The notes: a model not told the origin generated them from the sequence alone. DNA of 64,000 nucleotides from JBBEBE01 sp040882505 (GCA_040882505.1 JBBEBE010000009.1:1-64000), one strand, 5' to 3'; positions 8,549 through 17,716 are shown, counted from the first letter of the stretch. Made by a program: numbers and translations.

Positions 8549-8733
8549 CTACGCCTGCAGAGTATACAGAGAGACCGACGGAACCCTCCAACATACTCCT
8601 CCGTAGCGCTTGCCGGTTTCAATCCGTAGAGGAAAAGAGACCGGTTCCAACCGATCTGAATTTTTCAACCGATCTGAACGCCTCACCCGTTACCTCTACA
8701 GGCGATCAGCCACTTTGCAAGAGACAACCAACC

Positions 8734-9285
8734 ATGATGTACACCGATCGAATTCAATCCTGGCTCCTCGTACTGGGCATGGGCCTAAGCCTTGCACTAC
8801 TCACCGGAGCCTGCAGCAGCCCGACCGATGCCAACGAAATCGAAGCGGGAGCCGATGAGCGATACCTGCAAACCAACGCGGAACGTCCAGGCGTGGTCGT
8901 GACCGAAAGCGGCCTGCAGTATCTGGTCGTCATGGAAGGAAGTGGCCATCGCCCGACCGAAGAGTCCGAAGTTCGGTTCGACATCAAAGTGATGCTCATC
9001 GACGAGAGCATCATCATCAACTCGTTCGAAGATGGCGATACACCGCAACAACCCGTAAATGAGATCGGGACAGACGGATTGAAAGAGGCCCTCCTCCTCA
9101 TGAAAGAGGGCGCCGAATATCATGTTGCAGCTCCGGCAGCGTTGGCCTATGGGGATCAGGAAATGGAGTTCCAGGATCAAGAGACCGGACGACTCATCCG
9201 GATCCACTCGGGCGCGACCATCCTCTACGAAATCAAGCTGTTGGAAGTGGTCGACAACCCGGCTCCCGAAGAGACCGAAGAATAG
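8734..9285 (+). CDS. FKBP-type peptidyl-prolyl isomerase-like lipoprotein
   Basis: The 183-residue product has a lipoprotein signal (about residues 9-26) ending in LTGAC, so it is probably membrane-anchored in the envelope. The rest follows the FKBP fold: a GLQY(L)V strand, the flap region, GLKEALLLMKEG, an APAALAYG segment, then GATILYEIKLLEV. The usual FD(S/A)S motif after the first strands is replaced by an NSFEDGD stretch, so isomerase activity is not assured and a chaperone role is possible. It stands between pyrE and miaB on the same strand. Confidence 0.75.
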   Translation: MMYTDRIQSWLLVLGMGLSLALLTGACSSPTDANEIEAGADERYLQTNAERPGVVVTESGLQYLVVMEGSGHRPTEESEVRFDIKVMLIDESIIINSFEDGDTPQQPVNEIGTDGLKEALLLMKEGAEYHVAAPAALAYGDQEMEFQDQETGRLIRIHSGATILYEIKLLEVVDNPAPEETEE

Positions 9286-9428
9286 TTTCCACGTGCGGGC
9301 TCTTCAGCATACGGGCTCCAGACAGAGAAGAAAAGGTTCAACACGGCTGACGCGGTCGGCATGACCATCACGGCCGGTACGGTCCATCGTTTTTACACCT
9401 GAAAACACCCACTGCAACCCACACCTCC

Positions 9429-10787
9429 ATGCAGAAACGATTTTACATCGAGACCTACGGATGCCAGATGAATGTGGCCGACTCGGAGATCGTCAACTCG
9501 ATCCTCCTCGACCGTGGCATGCAACCGGTTCAGCAAGCCGAAGAGGCCGACATCATCTTCGTCAATACCTGTGCGATTCGGGACAACGCCGAAGAGCGGG
9601 TCTGGAACCGGCTCAAGGAGTTCCGACAGCTCAAACGAGGCAACAAACACCTCACCGTCGGTGTCCTGGGCTGCATGGCCGAGCGAATCCGTGAGCAGAT
9701 CATGGAGCAAGAAAAACTGGTCGACCTGGTCGTGGGTCCGGACGCCTATCGAGACATTCCGAAACTTCTCGACGACGTGGACGACGGACGCAAAGCCGTC
9801 AACGTTCTGCTCTCGCTCGAAGAGACCTACGCCGATATTCAACCGGTTCGAACCTCCGGCAACGGGATCACTGCTTTTGTCTCCATCATGCGCGGATGCG
9901 ACAACATGTGCTCTTTCTGTGTCGTCCCCTTTACCCGGGGACGCGAGCGGAGCCGCCCGGTAGACTCGATCCTGCGCGAGCTTCGGGAACTGGCCGATCA
10001 AGGCTACAAAGAGGTCACCCTTCTGGGTCAGAACGTCAACTCCTACAAAACCGAGGAGGCCGACTTTACCCGCCTCATGGATCTAGCCAGTGGACGCTTT
10101 CCCGAAATCCGGTTCCGTTTCTCCTCGCCCCACCCGAAAGATTTTCCGGTTCCGCTGCTCCACATGATTGCCGAGCGGCCGAACCTCTGCAACTACATTC
10201 ACATTCCGGCTCAATCGGGCAACAGCGACGTGCTCGAGCGGATGCGCCGTCCCTACACGCGGGAAGCCTATCTCGAGCTGATCGACACGATGCGCGAGAT
10301 CATCCCCGGTCTGGCCCTCTCCACCGACATCATCAGCGGCTTCTGCGGAGAGACCGAAGAGGAGCACCGGGACACCCTGAGCCTGATGGCCCGGGTCAAA
10401 TACGACCTGGCCTACATGTTCGCCTATTCCGAGCGGGAACGAACCCTGGCGCAGCGAAAATTCGAAGACGACGTCCCCGAAACCGTCAAAAAACGCCGGC
10501 TCTCCGAGATCATCGAACAGCAGATGTGCATTCAGGACGAGGTGAATCAGCACGAAGTGGGACGCGAACACATCGTACTGGTCGAAGGTCCCAGCAAACG
10601 CTCCGACGAACAGCTCTGTGGTCGTACCGACACCAACAAAATGGTCATCTTCGACCGCCAGGAGTGGCAACCGGGAGACTACGTTGTGGTCACCATCGAC
10701 GAGGCCAACGCCGCCACCCTGAAAGGGCGGGCCCATTGCAAAACATCTCTCCAGGAGCATTTTCGGGCTGAACCGGTGTCGGCCTGA
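9429..10787 (+). CDS. miaB: tRNA-2-methylthio-N6-dimethylallyladenosine synthase MiaB
   Basis: The 452-residue protein has the three methylthiotransferase cysteines (YGCQMN, NTCAIRDNA, LGCMAE at about 11, 47 and 82), the radical-SAM cluster motif GCDNMCSFC (C-x3-C-x2-C, about 157-164), and a C-terminal TRAM domain. It adds the methylthio group to i6A37 of tRNAs using two [4Fe-4S] clusters. In many Bacteroidota miaB is followed by the sigma-54 activator and lptE. Here that pair begins 5.6 kb downstream, beyond minus-strand genes. Confidence 0.95.
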   Translation: MQKRFYIETYGCQMNVADSEIVNSILLDRGMQPVQQAEEADIIFVNTCAIRDNAEERVWNRLKEFRQLKRGNKHLTVGVLGCMAERIREQIMEQEKLVDLVVGPDAYRDIPKLLDDVDDGRKAVNVLLSLEETYADIQPVRTSGNGITAFVSIMRGCDNMCSFCVVPFTRGRERSRPVDSILRELRELADQGYKEVTLLGQNVNSYKTEEADFTRLMDLASGRFPEIRFRFSSPHPKDFPVPLLHMIAERPNLCNYIHIPAQSGNSDVLERMRRPYTREAYLELIDTMREIIPGLALSTDIISGFCGETEEEHRDTLSLMARVKYDLAYMFAYSERERTLAQRKFEDDVPETVKKRRLSEIIEQQMCIQDEVNQHEVGREHIVLVEGPSKRSDEQLCGRTDTNKMVIFDRQEWQPGDYVVVTIDEANAATLKGRAHCKTSLQEHFRAEPVSA

Positions 10788-10790
10788 CCC

Positions 10791-10829
10791 CAAAAAAAAG
10801 AAAGGCCCCTGGATATCATCCAGAGGCCT
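10791..10829 (-). terminator. Rho-independent terminator for the DUF4382-type gene
   Basis: On the minus strand a stem of about 12 bp with one mismatch (arms 10803-10814 and 10818-10829, 3-nt loop) is followed by TTTCTTTTTTTT. It lies about 100 bp past the stop of the gene ending at 10933 and directly abuts the end of miaB. The plus strand has no T-run after the stem, so it is directional. Confidence 0.85.
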
Positions 10830-10932
10830 ATACCGGTTGACGGTTGTCGTCCTGTCCTTGGTTAGAGGACACTCTTGCAAAAATCTCGCGTCAACGTTTT
10901 GTTCTACCTGAAACGGGTTCGACCGGTACCTT

Positions 10933-11757
10933 CTACTCGGTTGTTTCCAGTGTCAAATCAATTTCGCCGATATTGGTATCCTCACCGGCCGTCACCTCGA
11001 CATCCTCTTCATGATGCTCCTCGAAGCCCTCTTCACGAGGCACGATGGAGACCGTATAGGTATCCTCCGGCAGACTGGACAATTTGAACTGCCCGTCCGT
11101 CTCGTCTGCAAACGTACCCGAGACCGTATCGGCTTCCGCAGTTCCCGCGTTCAGGATCGCATAGGCGGCAGCCCGTGCTTCCGGAGTTGCCGTTCCGGAG
11201 ATGGTTCCGGTTGTCGCCAGACTGTTGGCCCGGATCACCGGTTTGAGCAGGTAGCCCATGCCGCTGTTGCCTCTCTTCACAATGGATCGGTCCGCATCAA
11301 AGTCCAGGACCAGCACATAGCGGGTGTCCGGCTCGATGACGGCGTTCACATTCAGCTTGAGGCCGGTCTGTTCGCCACTCGGCACCGTCAGTTCCACTTC
11401 TTCGCCATTCTCGATCACATAGGTTCCCTCCTGACGCACAATCAGACGAATCTGCCGATACGTTCCGGATTCGAGCTCCTCTTCACCGAGCACTTCGTAC
11501 GCACCATTGACCAACTCGAGCAAGTCAAAAACCCGATTCGGTTCGGCAATCACCTGCCACCCCTCTTCACTCTCCTCACGATTCACTTCGACACGTTCGA
11601 TAAAGACGTTAACCTCGTCATAATCTCCCGGTGCATCGTGCATTCGCACTTCCATCGTTCCCGTTCCGCCGTCCGGTGCCGTCGAACACGCTGCCAGTCC
11701 GGCAATCAATACCATGGGCAACCAAGCCCGTTTCAACAGTTGGTATCCTTTTTTCAT
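10933..11757 (-). CDS. DUF4382-type lipoprotein with carboxypeptidase-regulatory-like C-terminus
   Basis: The 274-residue product starts with a lipoprotein signal ending in LAAC. The next ~150 residues match the DUF4382 pattern (MEVRMHDAPGDYDEVNVFIERVEV..., then LLELVNG and a YVLVLDFDADRSI stretch). The C-terminal ~80 residues look like a carboxypeptidase-regulatory-like beta-sandwich (GTISGTATP, DGQFKLSSLPEDTYTVSIVP). I chose the ATG at 11757 because GAGG lies 6 nt upstream; the longer frame adds eight residues. It is probably an exported, membrane-anchored protein; its role is unknown. It is monocistronic, with a clear terminator. Confidence 0.75.
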   Translation of the reverse strand: MKKGYQLLKRAWLPMVLIAGLAACSTAPDGGTGTMEVRMHDAPGDYDEVNVFIERVEVNREESEEGWQVIAEPNRVFDLLELVNGAYEVLGEEELESGTYRQIRLIVRQEGTYVIENGEEVELTVPSGEQTGLKLNVNAVIEPDTRYVLVLDFDADRSIVKRGNSGMGYLLKPVIRANSLATTGTISGTATPEARAAAYAILNAGTAEADTVSGTFADETDGQFKLSSLPEDTYTVSIVPREEGFEEHHEEDVEVTAGEDTNIGEIDLTLETTE

Positions 11758-12001
11758 CTCTGTCCTCATTGAATGATTCATCTCTTGTCTTCATGATTCC
11801 ATTTATACAGGGCCGGACAAGTTCCCTCGTTCCGGGTGCCTGCAACAGATTGGACGAGTCAGCAAGGAAAAGGTTACAGGGAAATGCGAAAAAGTTCGAG
11901 GGAGGCGTCTTCTTAACAAATTGGAGGACAAGTCAGAACGACCTGGAGTTGCCGGATCGATGTCGTCCGAAGAGGAGGAAAACCGGATAATCGATCCCCG
12001 T

Positions 12002-13174
12002 CTACCGGTTGGGAGCGTTGTCTTGACCTGGCGGCATATCCGGAGGACCGCCACCAGGGTCCTGACTCGGCAGGTCGTTTGGAGCTCCGCCACCCATCGG
12101 CGATCCGTCATCATTCAGGCCCGGAGGCGTCACGGGCGGCCCTTGACCGGGAGGGCCAGACACACCACGACCGGGGTGGTTCTCATCCCGGTCGGGTCTT
12201 GATTCAAAGCCTGGTGGAATCTGTCCCGGCGGACCGCCACCGACATTCCCGTTGAACAGATTCTGTAGAATGTCGGAGGCCGGGATCCCCCGGTCCATCT
12301 GCTGCCCGACTCCCTCGACAATCGAGGCGGCCGGCAGCTGGCTCCTCCTCTGTGCCATGTTTACGGCTGCAGGCAGGCGCTGCAAATCACTGGATGAAAA
12401 CCCGCTCTGCACTGCCCGAACAACCATTCGAGACGCATCGGGTAGCGACAATCCCGTACTCGCGGGCAGATCACTCATGATGGTGGCAGCTGCCACAATC
12501 TGTCCCGGCGATGCGCGTTCCAGAAGGCGGGGCTCCGAAAGGGACGTCAAGATCTCTTCCACCGAGACCGCTCCCGGAGAGCCCGTCCCCGCTCGTGCAC
12601 CGACTTCCAACATCTCCTGCCGGAAGCGATCCCGATTCCCGCTGGAACCCGACCTCTCGAGCATCTGCCCGACATCGGGACGCTGCATCCAGCGATCCAC
12701 AATCGGAACACTCTGCTCGGCTCCCTGTCGAATCCGGGCCAACACCTGGTTCAGCATGGCGGGCGGAACCCCTTTGGCCATCCCCTCCATCGCTTTTTGA
12801 AGCACCATTTCGCCCGGGAGGCCCTGCTCCGCCATCTCCACGGCCGGCGTCAACAACTGCACCAGCTCCTCCTCCCCGAATTGCCGCGCCGCGCCTCGCT
12901 CGACCATCTCGCTCAGCCGGCTCTCCTCGATCCCGGCAGCCACCGCACGCTCCCGAAGGTCGGCCAGCGACCCGGCCTGTCCACTCACCGTGGTCGGCCA
13001 TCCGAGCAGCAGGCCTACCATCAGCACCCCCACGAATCCGGACATCCGGCGCACGAATCGATCCCCCGGCCGTCGACCTCTACTGTCGCCACGATTCAAC
13101 GTGTCCGACGACCGAGTGCACCGACCCTCGCCGGCACCCCCCTCTTCTTGATATGTTGTTCTGTTCTCTCTCAT
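12002..13174 (-). CDS. Secreted protein of unknown function with Pro/Gly-rich tail
   Basis: I do not recognise this 390-residue protein. A membrane-spanning signal lies at about residues 44-66 (MSGFVGVLMVGLLLG then SGQA), preceded by a basic, low-complexity stretch. The middle (~70-310) is helical and repetitive, with motifs such as EMVERGAARQFGEEEL, AEQGLPGEMVLQKAMEGMA and SLPDASRMVVRAVQSGFS, suggestive of short alpha repeats. The last ~90 residues are Pro/Gly/Asp-rich. The ATG overlaps the stop of the upstream barrel gene as ATGA, with GGAAAGGAG immediately upstream, which implies translational coupling to the CBM48-barrel gene and membership of the sigma/anti-sigma cluster. Confidence 0.6.
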   Translation of the reverse strand: MRENRTTYQEEGGAGEGRCTRSSDTLNRGDSRGRRPGDRFVRRMSGFVGVLMVGLLLGWPTTVSGQAGSLADLRERAVAAGIEESRLSEMVERGAARQFGEEELVQLLTPAVEMAEQGLPGEMVLQKAMEGMAKGVPPAMLNQVLARIRQGAEQSVPIVDRWMQRPDVGQMLERSGSSGNRDRFRQEMLEVGARAGTGSPGAVSVEEILTSLSEPRLLERASPGQIVAAATIMSDLPASTGLSLPDASRMVVRAVQSGFSSSDLQRLPAAVNMAQRRSQLPAASIVEGVGQQMDRGIPASDILQNLFNGNVGGGPPGQIPPGFESRPDRDENHPGRGVSGPPGQGPPVTPPGLNDDGSPMGGGAPNDLPSQDPGGGPPDMPPGQDNAPNR

Positions 13175-14421
13175 CTCCTTTCCTGTTCGTCTACAATGAA
13201 CAGCAGTCCATTCTCCCCTCCGAACCCGTCCGGCACCGTATAGGTATCCTCTGTAAACGGCATCCACTTCTGTTCTCCCGATTCCTCGATCAATACGATC
13301 TTGTACTCATGCCCCCCCGGTTCCAACTCCACATCGGCCGCATACCGATTCCGTCCCGTTCGCACCAGGGGCACCCCCGGTTCGGCCCAATCATTGAACG
13401 CTCCGGTCAGGTAGAGGGTGCCCTCCCCGTCATACGGAATCTCGAACTGCACACCCCCTCGCCGATTCCCCGACTCGCGAAGCGCCACCTCCGGCTCCCC
13501 GCCTCCCCGGAACCACGAATCCGGCCGGAGCGTCACACGCACCCCCCCACTCACGTGGATGTCATGAACCATCGACTCACTCGTCGCCGATGCCAAAAGC
13601 AGGTAGTCGGCCCCGGCCGTCAACGATACGCGGTCACTGACCCGAAACCGCCCTTGAACGCCACTCCGCCAGATCCGGTCGGTCTCCCGAAGCTCGATCC
13701 AGCCCGTCGGCGACCCTCCGTCGGGAGCGAACCAGTCGTACCGATACTGATCCAGCCCGGCTCGGACTCCGACCGAGAATCGGTCCGTCGCCCGGTGGTC
13801 GGACGAGGCGTACAGACTCACCGTACCGGACGGATCGTCCAGATCCCCGTAAAAGCCGCCACGCACCTGCCAGCGATATCCCAAGGAATGCTCCATGTCA
13901 ACTCCGAAAAGATCGAAGCGGCTCGATGCATCGCCGCCCTGTTCCAGATTCCGGAACCGCCGACCCGACGATCCCGCTTTCAGTTTCAGCTGGGTAAACG
14001 GACCCGGCCGCCAACTTACGTTCGGCAAGAGCCACCACCCGTCGCGACTGTAGGCTGTCTTGACCGTCTGAAGGCCCGACTCCAGGCCGGCACTCCATCT
14101 TGACGCCAACCGGTAGCGCAGATTCATCTGACTGGATCCGCCGCCCAGCGTACGGGCCTCTCCACTGACCGGTTCGAACATCCCGCCCAGCGACGCATCG
14201 GCCGAAAAGCGATCCTGTTCGTAAAGAACGCTCAAGGCGGGCAGAAGAAGACCGTATCCGGTCGTCTGAGTCCGATTCCACTCCCCGTAGAAGGGGATCA
14301 AATAGCTGTTGGTCGACACACCCGCTCTTGCATCCAGTGTGAGCCAGGACGAGAGCGACTGTCCGGTGAGCGGTGCGACCGGAAGGCAGAGCAGAACCAG
14401 GAGCCAGAAACGTCGAATCAT
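13171..14421 (-). CDS. Predicted outer-membrane barrel with C-terminal CBM48/AMPK-like domain
   Basis: The 416-residue product has a signal peptide (about 1-20, ending LTGQS) and then ~290 residues of alternating strands that look like an outer-membrane barrel. Its last ~100 residues fit the AMPK-type glycogen-binding fold (CBM48): LYLTGAFNDW, an intervening variable segment, then PGGHEYKIVLI and a Trp. The same domain type ends the anti-sigma factor encoded upstream. It probably acts at the outer membrane, binding or sensing a glycan, which is inference. It overlaps the next gene by 4 bp and follows the anti-sigma gene after a 194-bp gap. Confidence 0.65.
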   Translation of the reverse strand: MIRRFWLLVLLCLPVAPLTGQSLSSWLTLDARAGVSTNSYLIPFYGEWNRTQTTGYGLLLPALSVLYEQDRFSADASLGGMFEPVSGEARTLGGGSSQMNLRYRLASRWSAGLESGLQTVKTAYSRDGWWLLPNVSWRPGPFTQLKLKAGSSGRRFRNLEQGGDASSRFDLFGVDMEHSLGYRWQVRGGFYGDLDDPSGTVSLYASSDHRATDRFSVGVRAGLDQYRYDWFAPDGGSPTGWIELRETDRIWRSGVQGRFRVSDRVSLTAGADYLLLASATSESMVHDIHVSGGVRVTLRPDSWFRGGGEPEVALRESGNRRGGVQFEIPYDGEGTLYLTGAFNDWAEPGVPLVRTGRNRYAADVELEPGGHEYKIVLIEESGEQKWMPFTEDTYTVPDGFGGENGLLFIVDEQERR

Positions 14422-14615
14422 GCGGATCGAAAGATTTATTAAGACCCTCTAATCTACTGCTCTGCCCTCGAGCGCACAACCGCATGATCACGGATTCCGT
14501 CTCCGCCCCGCTGCCGCAAAGAGCTCTTTGAGCCTCGGAACAGCGCGTACCTCGACCGGTTTGCGCTACACGAGCGGCAACAGCCGGCCCGATCATCGAC
14601 CGGCCGTCAACGATA

Positions 14616-15485
14616 TTAGAGATAGAGTACCGCATTTTCATTGCCAAATCCGTCGTCTCTTGTGATGTCGGCGAACGGGTCGGTTACCCACTCCTCGCCG
14701 TTCCGAATAAACATGTAGTGGTGCTCGCCGCGCGGAACCTGAATCATGCCGGTCCAAACCTGCCGGTCGCCCACCTGTTCACGAGTCAGCGCCATCGGCT
14801 CCCATCCGGTAAAGTCCCCGGCCACGGCCAGCTCTTCGGCTTCCGGGTCAATGAATACAAACCGAATCCAGACACTCCCCGTCTCCTCGGCCACCACCCG
14901 GGTTGCCAACGGTGCATCCGCCGCCGTAAACCCATCTGACGGGGGTCCCTGCCGGGCGACAGGACCGTGCTCACCCGCTCCCAAACCGATCCCGGATCCA
15001 CCCGGACCCCAGAGTGCCAACGAACCACCCGCCAGAGCCAAGAGGGCCGCCAACGCCCAGACCGGGCGAAGTTCGAACCGGACGGGGGCCATCATCTTCT
15101 CCAAGACACGCGCCAGCCGCTCCAGAATCGCCTGCTCGGTCTCCTCTCGCCCCCGACTTACGGTTTCGGTCGCCACATGATCGGCCGCCACGTCGTGCTG
15201 GGGCCGACGCTGCACGTCTCGCTCGGCAACCGCCTGCATCACCCGGTCGGAAAACCCGTCGGGGATGCCCGCCTTTGCCGCTTCAAGCTCCTGCAACCGG
15301 GCAGGAAGCTCCCGCTCCATCCGCAACCACTCGCGAAGAAGCGGATCCTCGGCGATCTGCAGCAGCGCCGCGCGCTCCTCTTCGGGCGACAGCTCTCCGT
15401 CGAAGTAGCGACGCATCCGCTCCTCATCGGACGGATCTCCCTCCTGATCGGGTCTGTTCTCTGAAAAATCGTTGGGTGATTTCAT
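14616..15485 (-). CDS. Anti-sigma factor with extracytoplasmic CBM48/AMPK-like domain
   Basis: The 289-residue protein starts with an acidic helical anti-sigma-like region (DEERMRRYFDGELSPEEERAAL, about 23-45), without zinc-binding Cys/His. A single membrane helix follows at about 147-168 (WALAALLALAGGSLALW). The C-terminal ~100 residues are a CBM48/AMPK-like sandwich (LAVAGDFTGWEP, then RGEHHYMFIRNGEEW and a DDGFGNENAVLYL end). Its ATG overlaps the stop of the ECF sigma gene as ATGA, the usual coupling of sigma and anti-sigma factors. The natural model is a membrane anti-sigma factor whose outer domain binds a carbohydrate or a protein partner. Confidence 0.75.
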   Translation of the reverse strand: MKSPNDFSENRPDQEGDPSDEERMRRYFDGELSPEEERAALLQIAEDPLLREWLRMERELPARLQELEAAKAGIPDGFSDRVMQAVAERDVQRRPQHDVAADHVATETVSRGREETEQAILERLARVLEKMMAPVRFELRPVWALAALLALAGGSLALWGPGGSGIGLGAGEHGPVARQGPPSDGFTAADAPLATRVVAEETGSVWIRFVFIDPEAEELAVAGDFTGWEPMALTREQVGDRQVWTGMIQVPRGEHHYMFIRNGEEWVTDPFADITRDDGFGNENAVLYL

Positions 15486-16081
15486 GGCTTTGTATCTCGT
15501 TTTCCGGTGAATCCGGTTCGGCCCATCTCTTGCTGAAGCTCCTTTCGGGCCCGGTGTACACGCACCTTGAGTGCGCTCACAGAGATCCCCAATCTCTCGG
15601 AGATCACCTCGTAACTGCACCCGTCACGCACTTTCAACAAGAGCGGTTCGGCCATCTCCGGGCCCAACTTTTCAAGGGCACGGTTCAATCGGTCCATCGT
15701 CTCGGCCCGCTCGATGCGATCGACAGGCGTCTCCTCCTCCTGCCAGTGACGATCCAGAAAGTCGGCGTCGTGTTCACTGATTCGGCTGTTCGTTCGCCGG
15801 ATATCCTTGACGTAGTCGCGACACTGGTTACTGGCCAGTGTAAAGAGCCAGGTCGAGAATTTCGAGCGCCCCCCGAACTGATCGAGTCGCTCCCAGGCAA
15901 GAACGAAGATCTGCTGAACCAATTCCCGGACCTGCTCTTCGTCGTTGCGCACATACCGTCTCACAATGTGAAAGATCATCGGGCTGAACCGCTCGACCAC
16001 CTCGCGGTACCGGTCGGTGTCTCCCGAACGGATCTCCGCGATGAGCTGCTCCTCCCACTCTATGTCAGGTTCTCTGTTCAT
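15482..16081 (-). CDS. ECF-type RNA polymerase sigma factor
   Basis: The 199-residue product has sigma region 2 (FSPMIFHIVRRYVRNDEEQVRELVQQIFVLAWERLDQF and SKFSTWLFTLASNQCRDYVKD) and region 4 (LEKLGPEMAEPLLLKVRDGCSYEVISERLGISVSALKVRVHRARKEL), with a linker between. It is a group-4 (ECF) sigma factor for envelope or extracellular responses. I used the ATG at 16081 (MNREPD); an upstream TTG at 16156 would add 25 residues without family similarity. It heads the minus-strand cluster with its anti-sigma factor and is divergent from a sigma-54 activator gene. Confidence 0.88.
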   Translation of the reverse strand: MNREPDIEWEEQLIAEIRSGDTDRYREVVERFSPMIFHIVRRYVRNDEEQVRELVQQIFVLAWERLDQFGGRSKFSTWLFTLASNQCRDYVKDIRRTNSRISEHDADFLDRHWQEEETPVDRIERAETMDRLNRALEKLGPEMAEPLLLKVRDGCSYEVISERLGISVSALKVRVHRARKELQQEMGRTGFTGKRDTKP

Positions 16082-16096
16082 CCACTGGGCGATTCT

Positions 16097-16121
16097 CGAC
16101 ACCGGTATTCGCGATCGTTCC
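16097..16121 (-). promoter_or_regulatory. Candidate ECF-type promoter upstream of the sigma gene
   Basis: On the minus strand GGAAC (16117-16121) is followed after 16 bp by GTCG (16097-16100), resembling the common ECF pattern of a GGAAC -35 and a CGTC-like -10. It would allow autoregulation but leaves a very short leader to the chosen ATG. It is short and could occur by chance. Confidence 0.25.
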
Positions 16122-16315
16122 GAATGTTTTCGGGTTCTGATTCGCACGTTACACAATCATACTACACAATTCTTGTCCGTCGTGCATCGTCCAGACCGCT
16201 CGGGAGTCCTTCAGAGAGGGAACGGCCGGTCCGACCGATCCCCGTGCCGGCAACATCCTTGTGGAGCGAACCTGTCGGTTGGACGACCCATTTCGGAAAA
16301 CGTTACAGAATTGTT

Positions 16316-16339
16316 GGAACATTTGATTCGGATCCACGT
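16316..16339 (+). promoter_or_regulatory. Candidate ECF-type promoter upstream of the sigma-54 activator gene
   Basis: GGAAC at 16316-16320, a 16-bp spacer and CGT at 16337-16339 match the same ECF-type pattern, about 100 bp before the activator ATG. Two such boxes facing opposite ways in one 360-bp gap is suggestive but statistically weak. Confidence 0.25.
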
Positions 16340-16441
16340 ATGGGCCCTCTCGTTCCCTTCCGGGTGTTGATGCAGGTCGCCAATCGTGTTACATTGCCAT
16401 ATTGTCAGGAATCGAGAGGGAGACGAAAAAGACGCGAACTT

Positions 16442-17716
16442 ATGGACAGAGAAGCATTTCAGGAGCGGTACGGGCTGTTGGGCCGCTCAATGGCCATGCG
16501 CCATGTCATCGACAAAGTCGTCCAGGTGGCAGAAACCGATATCACGGTTCTCATGCAGGGGGAGAGCGGGGTCGGGAAAGATGTGACGGCCCGGGCCATT
16601 CATGCATTGAGCGAACGGAGGCATCACGACCTGGTCATTGTCAATTGTGGTGCGATTCCGGAAGGCATTATCGAAAGCGAGCTCTTTGGTCACGAAAAAG
16701 GCTCGTTTACCGGTGCAAACGATACCCGGCAGGGCTATTTCGAAAAGGCAGACGGGGGAACCATCTTTCTGGACGAGATCGGTGACACGCCGAAAAATGT
16801 GCAGGTGAAGCTACTCCGGGTTCTCGAATCCGGAGAATATTTTCGGGTGGGGTCCAGTCAGATGCGCACGACCGATGCACGTGTCATTGCGGCCACCAAT
16901 CAGGATCTCTGGAAACTGGTCGACGAGGGCGCATTTCGGGAAGATCTCTACTACCGGCTCGATACCGTACGTCTGACGCTTCCCCCTCTTCGCGACCGAA
17001 CAGAGGATATTCTCCCCATCTTCGAAAAGTTTGTCCAGGAGTACTCGTCCCGGTACGATTCGGTCTTCCGCGGCCTCTCCGATGAAGCGCGCGACCTGCT
17101 CGTCTCCTACCGATGGCCGGGCAACATCCGGGAACTCCGCAATGTCGCCGAACAGCTGGTGGTGCTGGAGAAGTCGCAGTTCGTCGACAAGGAGTCGCTT
17201 CAAAAGTACCTGAAAGGGCGTCAGCGAGTCGGAAAAACCGATCACCTGCCGGTCCTCGGGCAGGATCGCGGAACCCGTGACGAACCTCGAAGCGAGTTCC
17301 GGAACGATGACACCCCGCTCATCTATCGAGCCTTGCTGGAGCTGCAGGGAGACATGAGCGATCTCAAAAAGATGCTCGGGCAGTTCCTCTACAGCCAGTT
17401 TTCGTCCAAACAGATCCGCGCACTTCCTGCGGCCATGCAGCGATCCATCGATCCCAACGAATTGAATCCGGATCTCGCCTTTGGCCGGGAGCCGGAAAGC
17501 CGTCCGTTTGACCCGGAACCTTCCGAAAAGGAGGAGAGCGATCCGGTCCGGGACTATTTCAAGCAGGGAGAAATTCCGTCGATCGAGGAGACCGAGAAGT
17601 TTCTGATTATCCAGGCGCTCAAACATTTCGAGGGGAACCGGCGAAAGGCGTCCGATGCGCTCGGAATCAGCGAACGAACCCTCTACCGAAAACTGGATCA
17701 GTATGAACTTGAGTAA
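16442..17716 (+). CDS. Sigma-54-interacting transcriptional activator (AAA+, Fis-type HTH)
   Basis: The 424-residue protein has an AAA+ sigma-54 interaction domain from its start: Walker A GESGVGKD (about 40-47), the sigma-contact loop GSFTGA (87-92, a variant of GAFTGA), Walker B TIFLDE (107-112), and a PGNIREL segment. A variable acidic linker follows (about 260-375), then a Fis-type helix-turn-helix at the C-terminus (GNRRKASDALGISERTLYRKL). There is no N-terminal receiver or sensor domain. The frame stays open far upstream, but similarity starts at this ATG. lptE begins within its last codons, an arrangement common in Bacteroidota. Confidence 0.92.
   Translation: MDREAFQERYGLLGRSMAMRHVIDKVVQVAETDITVLMQGESGVGKDVTARAIHALSERRHHDLVIVNCGAIPEGIIESELFGHEKGSFTGANDTRQGYFEKADGGTIFLDEIGDTPKNVQVKLLRVLESGEYFRVGSSQMRTTDARVIAATNQDLWKLVDEGAFREDLYYRLDTVRLTLPPLRDRTEDILPIFEKFVQEYSSRYDSVFRGLSDEARDLLVSYRWPGNIRELRNVAEQLVVLEKSQFVDKESLQKYLKGRQRVGKTDHLPVLGQDRGTRDEPRSEFRNDDTPLIYRALLELQGDMSDLKKMLGQFLYSQFSSKQIRALPAAMQRSIDPNELNPDLAFGREPESRPFDPEPSEKEESDPVRDYFKQGEIPSIEETEKFLIIQALKHFEGNRRKASDALGISERTLYRKLDQYELE

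Noticed and set aside
8549..8733. Possible attenuator or riboswitch between pyrE and the FKBP-like gene
   Set aside because: Only a short direct repeat (AACCGATCTGAA) is seen; no convincing hairpin with T-run or known riboswitch core.
12511..14103. 530-codon plus-strand frame, Pro/Arg-rich
   Set aside because: It is the shadow of two minus-strand genes, one with a signal peptide and CBM48-like domain; the composition is typical of an antisense frame.
15014..16441. Plus-strand extension of the sigma-54 activator frame over the sigma/anti-sigma genes
   Set aside because: Protein similarity to AAA+ activators begins only at the ATG at 16442; the upstream part is antisense to the ECF sigma and anti-sigma genes, which have clear domains.
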